From an uncultured Eubacteriales bacterium (lineage in GTDB: Bacteria; Bacillota; Clostridia; Christensenellales; QALW01), in assembly GCA_900547955.1 (NCBI GenBank), contig URIR01000007.1, positions 1 to 57,554 on the forward strand: a DNA stretch of 57,554 nucleotides, given 5' to 3'. This document shows positions 1 to 6,915 of the stretch, in pieces. The notes beneath the pieces are model-generated. The model was not told the origin of the DNA. It saw only the letters and a list, made by a program, of their open reading frames with translations, and did not search any database. Positions within the stretch are counted from its first letter, which is position 1; each line of letters starts with the position of its first letter. The position numbers and the translations under genes were made by a program.

Positions 1-422
1 TCGATCGCCAAAATGGTGGCGGAAAAACGGGCGCAGGGCGTGTCCGGCAAGCCCGTTTTAAAAAGCGCCTTGGCCGGGGGATAGGCTATGGCGCAGCCCG
101 CGCCCCCGCCTATAACGGCAGCGCGCCTGATGCCCTCCAAATGAGTAGGCATGCCCAGCGGTCCTACTAAATCCAATATGCTTTCGCCCTCATTATAGCT
201 GTCCAGCAAACGGGTAGTCTGTCCAACTATCTGAAAAATTATAGTTACGCTTCCCGTATCGGCGTCAGTATCGGCTATAGTGAGGGGTATCCTCTCTCCA
301 TGCTCGTCTACGCGCAGAATAATAAATTGCCCAGCCTTGGCTTTTTCGGAAATCAGCGGCGCATGCAGCCTCATAAGGGTCATAACGTCGTTCAGACGCC
401 TTTTTTCTAATATTTTAAACAA
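1..422 (-). CDS. NfnA/PyrK-like FAD/NAD-binding reductase subunit, partial
   Basis: Read on the minus strand from a TTG at 422 preceded by GAGGTG, this frame stays open to the window edge (about 140 residues). It begins LFKILEKRRLN, then shows the FAD-domain pattern AGQFIILRVDE..ERIPLTIAD and a VGPLGMPT...AAVIGGGAGCAIAYP nucleotide-binding start. This is the N-terminal half of the subunit shared by ferredoxin-NADP reductase (NfnA/SudB type) and PyrK-like electron-transfer proteins, usually about 280 residues. The last ~20 visible residues (after KALFKTG) do not look like the usual continuation, so a frameshift or edge error is possible. The partner subunit would lie outside the window, so NfnA cannot be separated from PyrK here. 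Confidence 0.75.
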   Translation of the reverse strand, partial: MFKILEKRRLNDVMTLMRLHAPLISEKAKAGQFIILRVDEHGERIPLTIADTDADTGSVTIIFQIVGQTTRLLDSYNEGESILDLVGPLGMPTHLEGIRRAAVIGGGAGCAIAYPPAKALFKTGLPDTPCARFSATILAI

Positions 423-577
423 GCTAACACCTCATAACTATTTTTATAGCAATATATTTTATCACCTTATGAATAAAAACGCAATCGTTAAAAGCTGTCA
501 TACAGCGGTCTACTAACCGCCCAGCTTTGCGGCTTTCGCAGCCAGCTTTATTATTTCAGACCTTTTTATTGGAAAAT

Positions 578-1414
578 TCAGTTTAAGGAATCGGCTTTTT
601 CCTTGCACAGTCTGCCCTCCCTAAGCAAAAGCAGAAGTTTTTCCCTATCATTATCAGCCAGCGCGCGTTTATATTCCTCCAAATGCTCCTGCAAAATTTC
701 AATTTCTCTAATAAGATTATCCCGGTTATCCATAAAAAGCTCGGTCCACATGCTTTCGTTTAAAAACGCTACCCGAGTCATATCCTTAAAGCTGCCGGCC
801 GAAAATCCAGCCTGTTCAAACGCGGTAGGGCTTTTTATATATGAGCTGGATACAACATGCGCAAGCTGCGAGGTATACGCTATTATTCTATCATGCTCCT
901 GAGGCGTAGTAAACACAACCCTGCCAAAGCCCAGACTGGAAAACAAAGCCCGCAGCCTGTTAAGAATGTCCGGTTCAATCCCCTCCGGAGGAGTCAGCAG
1001 CATGGACGCGCCCTCAAAAAGGTCGTCGGACGAAGCAGCGTAACCGGATTTTTCCCGGCCCGCCATAGGATGCCCGCCTATAAATAAAAAGCCATGCCCT
1101 CGCGCGATTTCCTCAGCCTGAGCGCATACCGCTCTTTTTACGCCCCCACAGTCTATAACCACCGCGCCCCTGCGTATACGCCCTGCATTTACTCTTAAAT
1201 AGTCCAGCGTGTCCCCCGGATACAAGGCAATAAATATTAAACCGCATTCTGACAGGCTCTCATTTTGAGCCAAGCCCTCTATAACTCCATCCTCAACGGC
1301 GCGGTCGCATATTTCAGGAGAAATATCCCAGCCGTAAGCTTTATACCCCCTGCTTTTAAGCGTCTTGGCAAGAGACGCGCCTATAAGTCCCAGCCCTATT
1401 ACCGACGCCTTCAT
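578..1414 (-). CDS. tyrA: Prephenate dehydrogenase
   Basis: This 278-residue cytoplasmic enzyme oxidatively decarboxylates prephenate to 4-hydroxyphenylpyruvate in tyrosine synthesis. The N-terminus has the NAD(P)-binding motif GLGLIGASLAKTL, with an acidic residue at the end of the second strand (GWDIS). Further on are GGHPMAGREKSGYAAS and the helical C-terminal domain typical of TyrA. The protein stops at the end of the helical domain and lacks the C-terminal ACT domain found in the ~370-residue Bacillus enzyme, so feedback control through that domain is absent. Its ATG overlaps the aroF stop codon by four bases (ATGA), so the two are translationally coupled and share the attenuated aroF transcript. 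Confidence 0.93.
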   Translation of the reverse strand: MKASVIGLGLIGASLAKTLKSRGYKAYGWDISPEICDRAVEDGVIEGLAQNESLSECGLIFIALYPGDTLDYLRVNAGRIRRGAVVIDCGGVKRAVCAQAEEIARGHGFLFIGGHPMAGREKSGYAASSDDLFEGASMLLTPPEGIEPDILNRLRALFSSLGFGRVVFTTPQEHDRIIAYTSQLAHVVSSSYIKSPTAFEQAGFSAGSFKDMTRVAFLNESMWTELFMDNRDNLIREIEILQEHLEEYKRALADNDREKLLLLLREGRLCKEKADSLN

Positions 1415-2424
1415 AATGAGTACCTGCAGGCAAAGGGCAGAATTCTGCGCACATCCTCCGCCAGAACATCAAATTGCTCCGGGTTAAGCGATTGCTGGCC
1501 GTCGCATAACGCCTGTTCAGGATGGTCGTGCACCTCAATCATAAGCCCGTCCGCTCCCGCGGCCGCCGCCGCCATAGCCATTGGCCTTACAAAGCGCGCA
1601 TGTCCAACAGCATGACTCGGGTCAACCACAACAGGCAAATGGGTCAGCCCCTTAAGAACCGGTATGCAGGATAAATCCAGCGTATTGCGGGTAGCTGTTT
1701 CAAAGGTGCGTATTCCTCTTTCGCACAGTATTACCCGTTCATTTCCGCCCGCCATAATATATTCTGCGCTCATAAGCCATTCCTCTATCGTGCTGGAAAG
1801 GCCGCGCTTGAGCAATATGGGCTTGCTGCTCTTGCCCAGGGCCTTTAAAAGCTCAAAATTCTGCATATTGCGCGCACCCACCTGTATTATATCCACATCC
1901 TCAAAAAGAGGAAGATGGGATAAATCCATAATTTCAGTAATAATAGGCAAGCCGGTTTTGCTGCGTGCAAGCTTGAGCAATTCTATGCCTTTTTCACGCA
2001 TGCCCTGAAACGCATAGGGAGAGGTCCTTGGCTTAAACGCGCCGCCCCGCAGAATATGAGCGCCGCTGTTTTTCACGCTTTGAGCGACTTGACAAATCTG
2101 TTCAGCTGATTCCACCGAGCAGGGACCGGCAATAAACGCAAAATGTCCTCCCCCTATTTTTACGTCTCCCACCTCTACTATAGTATCCATGGGATGAAAT
2201 TTACGGTTCGCATTTTTATACGGCTCCTGAATGCGCTTTACATCGTCCACAATATCCAGCGCCATAAGAGAATCTATATCCACCGCCGTGGTATCCCCCA
2301 CCAGGCCCATGATAGTCTCGGACTGGCCCTCGCTCATATGAATTTTTAGATTCAAGTCGCGCAGCCGTTCGGTCAAAGAATCCACCTGCTTCTTATCCGC
2401 GTTTCTCTTAAGCAGTATAATCAT
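1411..2424 (-). CDS. aroF: 3-deoxy-7-phosphoheptulonate (DAHP) synthase, class I-beta with N-terminal regulatory domain
   Basis: This 337-residue enzyme condenses phosphoenolpyruvate and erythrose 4-phosphate, the first step of the shikimate pathway. Residues 1 to about 70 form a ferredoxin-like regulatory domain (MIILLKRNADKKQVDSL start). The barrel follows, with the signatures AGPCSVES, LRGGAFKPRTSPYAFQG, QVGARNMQNF, KPILLKRG and VDPSHAVGH. The N-terminal domain in this subfamily (Thermotoga type) carries Phe/Tyr feedback inhibition. The ATG has a good GGAGG site at 2431-2435. The gene heads the aroF-tyrA operon and is preceded by a leader peptide and an intrinsic terminator, so expression probably responds to charged aromatic tRNAs. 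Confidence 0.95.
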   Translation of the reverse strand: MIILLKRNADKKQVDSLTERLRDLNLKIHMSEGQSETIMGLVGDTTAVDIDSLMALDIVDDVKRIQEPYKNANRKFHPMDTIVEVGDVKIGGGHFAFIAGPCSVESAEQICQVAQSVKNSGAHILRGGAFKPRTSPYAFQGMREKGIELLKLARSKTGLPIITEIMDLSHLPLFEDVDIIQVGARNMQNFELLKALGKSSKPILLKRGLSSTIEEWLMSAEYIMAGGNERVILCERGIRTFETATRNTLDLSCIPVLKGLTHLPVVVDPSHAVGHARFVRPMAMAAAAAGADGLMIEVHDHPEQALCDGQQSLNPEQFDVLAEDVRRILPFACRYSL

Positions 2425-2439
2425 AAAATACCTCCAAAT

Positions 2440-2466
2440 AAAAAAGCCGCAGTTGTTGCTGCGGCT
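2440..2466 (-). terminator. Attenuator terminator in the aroF leader
   Basis: On the minus strand an 8-bp perfect stem, AGCCGCAG/CTGCGGCT (2466-2459 with 2452-2445), closes a six-base loop and is followed directly by a run of T. It lies between the leader peptide and the aroF ribosome binding site. Its 5' arm contains GCCGC, complementary to GCGGC in the upstream leader (2514-2518 on the plus strand), which offers an alternative antiterminator pairing. Confidence 0.88.
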
Positions 2467-2490
2467 AAATTTTATCAGTTAAATCACATA

Positions 2491-2554
2491 CAGCGAAATA
2501 CTTAATAAAGCCTGCCGCTTAATTCTCCGGCAAACCAATAATAATATTTCGCTG
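2491..2554 (-). promoter_or_regulatory. Leader RNA pairing region (protector stem) of the aroF attenuator
   Basis: A perfect 10-bp inverted repeat, CAGCGAAATA (minus 2554-2545) and TATTTCGCTG (minus 2500-2491), encloses the critical codons. The 5' arm overlaps the first Tyr codon. An inner 5-bp stem, TGCCG/CGGCA (2532-2528 with 2517-2513), sequesters GCGGC. A ribosome stalled on the Tyr/Trp/Phe codons would open both stems and free GCGGC to pair with the terminator arm. The pairings are visible; the mechanism is inferred. Confidence 0.7.
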
Positions 2555-2570
2555 CGCTAAAAAGCCTCAT
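2502..2570 (-). CDS. Aromatic leader peptide of the aroF-tyrA operon
   Basis: A 22-codon ORF starts at ATG 2570 behind AGGAGGAAG and ends at TAA 2502. Codons 9-13 read Tyr-Tyr-Tyr-Trp-Phe (TAT TAT TAT TGG TTT), and the last sense codon is also Tyr. It begins MRLFSAAK. It is too short to have been called as a gene, but it has a strong ribosome binding site, sits just downstream of a consensus promoter, and is followed by a terminator before aroF. This is the classic arrangement of a transcription-attenuation leader that senses all three aromatic amino acids whose common pathway starts with AroF. The peptide itself probably has no function. Confidence 0.88.
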   Translation of the reverse strand: MRLFSAAKYYYWFAGELSGRLY

Positions 2571-2598
2571 AGACTTCCTCCTGAAATAAACTAAAGAT

Positions 2599-2627
2599 AT
2601 AATACTACGCCCCAATGGCTTTGTCAA
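2599..2627 (-). promoter_or_regulatory. Sigma-A promoter of aroF-tyrA
   Basis: On the minus strand TTGACA (2627-2622) is followed after exactly 17 bases by TATTAT (2604-2599). It lies immediately after the stop of the upstream gene, about 30 bases before the leader-peptide start. Confidence 0.88.
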
Positions 2628-2634
2628 ACAGTAT

Positions 2635-3483
2635 TTAATCCTGCCTGAGGCTTAAATCAGAGCGAATGTCCTCCAAGGGATAAACGGCCTGATGCTCATC
2701 GTAATAATAACCGTCGCTGTGCCTGCGGTATACTCCGTATTTTTCGCCCATGATGTTATTCTGATCGTCCAGGAATAAAACTACTCTTTCTCCAGGGGCC
2801 AGCTCTGCCGCGCCGTCATATTCCACCTTGACAATCTTAGGCCGGCCGTTTTCGGAGAATTCCCGCCGTCCTCCTAATTCATATGTAACTAATATGCCGT
2901 CCTCATCAATATACGGCTTGCCAAACAGCACCTCGTCTACCTTTATTTCCACCTCAGAATAAATAATATATCCCAGGTCATCGGTAGTTTGGCGATATTG
3001 AATTATATTGTCCCTCTTTTGGCCCACCTCTCCCACAATAACGCTGTGAGCCCGGCCTATAAGCTGGTCGTAATTATACTCCTCCACCACCAGCCCGCCT
3101 TTAATAGTCGTGCCCCCCCAGGGCAGCATAGCTTCTATATATGGGAAAAAATACGCCGCCGCACAGAAAACCAGCGCAAATACGAATGTAAGCACCATAG
3201 TGGATGGAGAAACCTTAGGCGCGGCCTTTTTCCCCGTTCCGCGGCCTTTTTCCGATTGGGAGCCGCTTTCCCCGCCCGAATTAAAATCTGCGTTTTCCTC
3301 GCCGGCGTCCAGAGCGCCGTCCGCCGCAGCGGTCGGAATTTCTCCCAAGGCATTATCATTGCCCTCAAAATGGCCTTCAGCCGGCTCTGAATCCGTCTTA
3401 GGCCCAGGCGAACAGGCTTGGTCGCCTGCCTGCTCGCGTACCGGCATTTCTTTATTATTATCAGACTGATTTTGTCCGTTCAC
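2635..3483 (-). CDS. Single-pass membrane protein of unknown function with acidic N-terminus
   Basis: I do not recognise a named family. The 282-residue product starts at GTG behind a weak GGAGTG. Residues 1 to about 90 are low-complexity, rich in Glu, Asp, Gly and Asn, and should be cytoplasmic and disordered. A transmembrane segment follows (MVLTFVFALVFCAAAYFF, roughly residues 96-115). The outer C-terminal ~150 residues look like a small beta-rich domain (VIVGEVG..., EVEIKVDEVLFGKP, ILVTYELGGRREF, LAPGERVVLFL). That pattern is common in Bacillota secreted proteins that carry a repeated OB-like or 'resistance to salt/expansion' type domain, but the assignment is not secure. It is 21 bases downstream of ftsH and probably co-transcribed with it. 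Confidence 0.7.
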   Translation of the reverse strand: MNGQNQSDNNKEMPVREQAGDQACSPGPKTDSEPAEGHFEGNDNALGEIPTAAADGALDAGEENADFNSGGESGSQSEKGRGTGKKAAPKVSPSTMVLTFVFALVFCAAAYFFPYIEAMLPWGGTTIKGGLVVEEYNYDQLIGRAHSVIVGEVGQKRDNIIQYRQTTDDLGYIIYSEVEIKVDEVLFGKPYIDEDGILVTYELGGRREFSENGRPKIVKVEYDGAAELAPGERVVLFLDDQNNIMGEKYGVYRRHSDGYYYDEHQAVYPLEDIRSDLSLRQD

Positions 3484-3504
3484 CGTTAAATCACTCCGCT
3501 TCAG

Positions 3505-5478
3505 CTATTGATTGGCCCGCTCGTCCTGAGAGGCAGTTTCTCCGCTTTGCTCCGTATGCTCTTCCAGGCCGGACGAGGCCGCGGAATTATCTTCAATGAC
3601 AGCGGGCGCATCCCCTTGGGCAGGAGCGTCAAGCTTAAACAGAGCGTTAAATTCCTCACCAGAAATTTTTTCCTTATCCAAAAGCGCCTGCGCTATTTTA
3701 TGCAGCATATCAAGGTTATCGCCTATCACCCTGCGGCAGCGCTCATAAGCGTTTTTAATTATTTCATGCACGGCGTCGTCCACCTTGGCTTCCCAGGCGT
3801 CTGAAACTGATTTCTGCGCCGAAAAATCCCGGCCCAGGAAAATCTCGTTGCCCCCGCCCAGATAAACGGGACCGATTTCGTCGTACATTCCGTATTCCGT
3901 AACCATAATATGCGCCATTTTTGTGGCCTGCTTTATATCGCCCGAAGCGCCCGAGGAAATATCGTCAAAGATATATTCCTCAGCTACGCGGCCGCCCATG
4001 GTCATACATAAATCATCCTGCATCTTATGCCTGGAAGCAGTAAATTCATCCTCCTCAGGCATTGTCATGGTATAGCCGCCTACTCCGCCGCGGCCTATTA
4101 TAGATACCTCGCTTACCGGGTCGCAGTTGGGCAGCAGCTTGGCCACCAAAGCATGGCCCGCCTCATGGTAAGCAGTCATACGGCGCTTTTCAGGAGTAAT
4201 CTTGCGGGATTTCTTCTCAGGCCCCATCATCACCTTTGTTATGGCGTCCTTAATTTCCTGCATGCCTATCTCGTTTTTATTCCTGCGCACAGTCAGCAAA
4301 GCGGCCTCGTTAAGCAGATTTTCAATATCGGCGCCGGTAAAGCCTATGGTAAGGCGCGCAATTTCCGCAGGGGAAACGTCCGCGGCCAGCTTTTTATTGC
4401 GGGCATGCACCTTAAATATCTCTTCCCTGCCCAGCACATCAGGCATAAGCACGTGTATCTGTCTGTCAAAGCGGCCGGAGCGCAACAGCGCCGGGTCAAG
4501 TATATCCGCCCTGTTGGTAGCCGCCATAACTATAATTCCTTCGTTGGCGTTAAAGCCGTCCATTTCAACCAAAAGCTGGTTAAGGGTCTGCTCCCGTTCG
4601 TCATGTCCTCCGCCCAGGCCCGCTCCGCGCTGTCTTCCCACGGCGTCTATTTCGTCAATGAAGATTATGCAGGGAGCGTTTCTCTTGGCCTGCCCGAATA
4701 AATCGCGCACGCGCGAAGCGCCGATACCCACATATAATTCTACGAAATCCGAACCGGTAATGGAGAAAAACGGCACGCCTGCTTCGCCTGCAACCGCTTT
4801 AGCCAGCAGGGTTTTTCCTGTTCCCGGAGAGCCTACCAGCAAAATGCCCTTGGGAATGCGCGCGCCCATATCTATATATCTGCGCGGGTCTTTAAGATAG
4901 CTCACTATCTCTGAAAGCTCCTCTTTTTCTTCATCCGCTCCCGCAACGTCGGCAAAGGTTACCTTATCCTTCCCGTCGGCATACATGCGCGCATTAGCGC
5001 GGCTGAACTGAGCGGCCTTGCTGTTAGCTCCCTGAGTCTGCTGATAAATAAAATACATTATAACGCCGAATATCAGCAGCATTATAAGATAAGGCAGCAG
5101 CAATTCAAAAATAGAGGTCTGCGCAACAGGCACGAAACCATAGATAACGCCGTTTTCCTTAGCTACATCCTGAAACTGCTTTATCGCCTCATCGGTATTT
5201 ATATAATCCGCCCTATAATCGTATCTGTTGGCAATCTTGTCCGTCTTGTCGGCGTCCATTTCTGTGTTGTCAGATTTTTCAACAGCCAGAATCGAGCCGT
5301 CGTTTTTGTTATAATAGGCGCTGTATATCTCGCCGTTTTCCATTTTTGTCCAAAGCTCTTCAACGCTTATTTCCTTTTGCTGGCTGTTGGCGCTGTTCAT
5401 GGAAGAAGCAAGCAGAGATATAACGGCAATTATTACAACCGCGTATATCACAAACGCGAATATGGATTTTTTCTTCAA
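3505..5478 (-). CDS. ftsH: ATP-dependent zinc metalloprotease FtsH
   Basis: A 657-residue membrane-anchored AAA+ protease that degrades misfolded membrane and regulatory proteins. Two transmembrane helices lie near residues 5-25 and 125-145 and flank a small extracellular domain. The AAA module has Walker A GSPGTGKT (about 216-223), Walker B IIFIDEID (about 271-278) and the second region of homology ending LLRSGRFDRQI (about 331-341). The zinc site HEAGH is at about 438-442. The C-terminal ~40 residues are acidic and low-complexity. I chose the TTG at 5478 because AAGGAGG sits eight bases upstream and it opens directly with KKKS plus helix 1. The longer open frame to 5523 would run into the promoter. 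Confidence 0.95.
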   Translation of the reverse strand: MKKKSIFAFVIYAVVIIAVISLLASSMNSANSQQKEISVEELWTKMENGEIYSAYYNKNDGSILAVEKSDNTEMDADKTDKIANRYDYRADYINTDEAIKQFQDVAKENGVIYGFVPVAQTSIFELLLPYLIMLLIFGVIMYFIYQQTQGANSKAAQFSRANARMYADGKDKVTFADVAGADEEKEELSEIVSYLKDPRRYIDMGARIPKGILLVGSPGTGKTLLAKAVAGEAGVPFFSITGSDFVELYVGIGASRVRDLFGQAKRNAPCIIFIDEIDAVGRQRGAGLGGGHDEREQTLNQLLVEMDGFNANEGIIVMAATNRADILDPALLRSGRFDRQIHVLMPDVLGREEIFKVHARNKKLAADVSPAEIARLTIGFTGADIENLLNEAALLTVRRNKNEIGMQEIKDAITKVMMGPEKKSRKITPEKRRMTAYHEAGHALVAKLLPNCDPVSEVSIIGRGGVGGYTMTMPEEDEFTASRHKMQDDLCMTMGGRVAEEYIFDDISSGASGDIKQATKMAHIMVTEYGMYDEIGPVYLGGGNEIFLGRDFSAQKSVSDAWEAKVDDAVHEIIKNAYERCRRVIGDNLDMLHKIAQALLDKEKISGEEFNALFKLDAPAQGDAPAVIEDNSAASSGLEEHTEQSGETASQDERANQ

Positions 5479-5513
5479 ACCGGAAATCCTCCTTAACCTA
5501 AGTAGTCTATGAT

Positions 5514-5542
5514 AGTATATCACAACTAATCAAAGCTATCAA
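5514..5542 (-). promoter_or_regulatory. Sigma-A promoter of ftsH
   Basis: Minus strand TTGATA (5542-5537), 17 bases, TATACT (5519-5514), about 35 bases upstream of the ftsH TTG start. The position rules out the longer ftsH start at 5523. Confidence 0.75.
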
Positions 5543-5616
5543 TGAAAATCTTAGCTTGTTTACAAATTATCAATTATTAACTTTTAAAAAGCCCTGAAAT
5601 GAGTGCCCGTCACTTT

Positions 5617-5700
5617 TCAAATAATATTCACAAAACCTTCACGACAAATACAATTATATATATTATATTTATAAGCGTCGGCAGACAGTTTCTTTTTCAT
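5617..5700 (-). CDS. Possible 27-residue small ORF upstream of ftsH
   Basis: On the minus strand an ATG at 5700 follows TTAAGGAGTATT with good spacing and opens a 27-codon frame (MKKKLSADAYK start, ...FVNII end) closed by TGA at 5617. The peptide is lysine-rich at the start, then Tyr/Asn/Ile-rich with two Cys. I recognise no homolog. It stops about 75 bases before the ftsH promoter, and two tandem hairpins lie just upstream of its ribosome binding site. It may be an unannotated small protein or a chance ORF with a chance Shine-Dalgarno sequence. Confidence 0.3.
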   Translation of the reverse strand: MKKKLSADAYKYNIYNCICREGFVNII

Positions 5701-5714
5701 AATACTCCTTAAAT

Positions 5715-5784
5715 GGACAGCGGCCGGGCAAGCAGGCCCGGTTCTGTCCGAAGAGAACGGCGTTCCCCCTACGCCGTTCTCTTC
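5715..5784. other. Two abutting perfect hairpins in the ftsH-PHP divergent region
   Basis: Hairpin 1 (5715-5749) has outer stem GGACAG/CTGTCC and inner stem CCGGGC/GCCCGG. Hairpin 2 (5750-5784) is a perfect 14-bp stem, GAAGAGAACGGCGT/ACGCCGTTCTCTTC, with loop TCCCCCT. They touch without a gap and could stack. Neither is followed by a strong T run on either strand, so they are not clean terminators. They could be part of a small structured RNA or the 5' leader of the small ORF at 5617-5700. Confidence 0.55.
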
Positions 5785-6009
5785 ATTTCTGTCTAAAGCT
5801 TATCTTTTTTCTTCAGCGCCGGCTTAAAAATTAAAAATAACCTCCCAAGCTATATATCGTAATAATCAGCTTTCGGCGGCAAAGACAAAGCATATATTTT
5901 TAAAGTGCAGTCTCGGCGCTTTATACCGGCGCTAATATTACAACTGTATTACATATGTTTGAATTTTTCCCCTAATAGCTTGTTTAACTCGTTTTTCTGT
6001 CAAAAAATA

Positions 6010-6038
6010 TTGTCAGAAAAATTTTTAAAGGTTATAAT
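6010..6038 (+). promoter_or_regulatory. Sigma-A promoter of the PHP/VanW operon
   Basis: TTGTCA (6010-6015), 17 bases, TATAAT (6033-6038), followed by AAAAGGAGAAG and the TTG start at 6067. Confidence 0.8.
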
Positions 6039-6066
6039 AAAAGCATAAGATAAAAGGAGAAGCGTT

Positions 6067-6894
6067 TTGGAAATAGACCTTCATATACATTCTGATAAAT
6101 CAGACGGCATTTACAGCGCAAATCAAATTTTTGAACTGGCGCGGAATAATCGGCTTAAATATCTGGCTATTACAGACCACGATACCTTAAATCCTGCCTC
6201 TCTAAAATCAGAGGCGCTTAAATACGGTCTTACGCTTATAGACGGGATAGAGCTTTCCTCCTTTATCCCTGCGAACGAAGTGCATATATTAGGCTACAGC
6301 ATGAAGCGGACCCCCGCTCTTATAAACAAGCTGGAAGAACTTAAGCAGCTGCGCCTAAAGCGATTTGAGGCCATAGTTCAAAAGCTGAACGCATTAGGCG
6401 TTGATATTGACGCGGCTAAGACGCTTTCATCCTTAAAGGGCACGGCCGGACGTTCAATGGCCGCCAGAGCGCTGGTGTCGGAGGGCTATTGCAGAAATGT
6501 AAGCGAGGCCTTTGAAAAATACCTCTCGCGCGGCAGACCGGCATATGTGGAAAATCAGGCCCTTACCTCAGCCGAGGCCATAAGCCTCATTAAGCAGAAC
6601 GGAGGCATAGCCGCCCTGGCCCATCCCTATCGCATAGGTATTTCTGAAATGGAGCTTTCAGCGCTTATAAAACGCTTTAAGGACTATGGACTGGACGCTC
6701 TTGAAACAATATATCCCACTCATTCCCCGCAGGAAACGGCGTTTCTGCGCAGGCAATGCGATAAAAACAAGCTTATTCCGTCCATAGGCAGCGATTTTCA
6801 CGGCGGAATTTACCGCGGAGCCGCGCTAAGCTGTTCGGGAAACCGGCTTACTAAAAAAGAAATGGAAAAACTGCTCAAGCTTATTCTTATATAA
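6067..6894 (+). CDS. PHP-domain phosphoesterase (RNase AM / nucleoside 3',5'-bisphosphate phosphatase family)
   Basis: A 275-residue cytoplasmic metallo-phosphoesterase. The PHP metal motifs are in order: DLHIHSDKSDG at residues 4-14, AITDHDT near 38-44, a Glu in the GIELSS segment near 61-66, AALAHPYRIG around 184-193, and GSDFHGG near the C-terminus. The architecture and length match the YciV/TrpH-like family, whose characterised members hydrolyse 3',5'-nucleotides or trim RNA 5' ends. The exact substrate cannot be read from the sequence. The start is TTG at 6067, set by AAGGAGAAG seven bases upstream. It is followed after 21 bases by the VanW-type gene and shares its promoter. Confidence 0.85.
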   Translation: MEIDLHIHSDKSDGIYSANQIFELARNNRLKYLAITDHDTLNPASLKSEALKYGLTLIDGIELSSFIPANEVHILGYSMKRTPALINKLEELKQLRLKRFEAIVQKLNALGVDIDAAKTLSSLKGTAGRSMAARALVSEGYCRNVSEAFEKYLSRGRPAYVENQALTSAEAISLIKQNGGIAALAHPYRIGISEMELSALIKRFKDYGLDALETIYPTHSPQETAFLRRQCDKNKLIPSIGSDFHGGIYRGAALSCSGNRLTKKEMEKLLKLILI

Positions 6895-6915
6895 TTCTCT
6901 ATAGGAGGACCTTTA

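Noticed and set aside
2440..2627. T-box riboswitch upstream of aroF
   Set aside because: No AGGGTGGNACCGCG-like T-box sequence or specifier stem is present. The leader peptide with stacked aromatic codons explains the terminator better.
4027..4701. Long plus-strand ORFs opposite ftsH, dnaK and the P-ATPase
   Set aside because: They are antisense shadows of strongly conserved genes, lack ribosome binding sites and have no recognisable domains.
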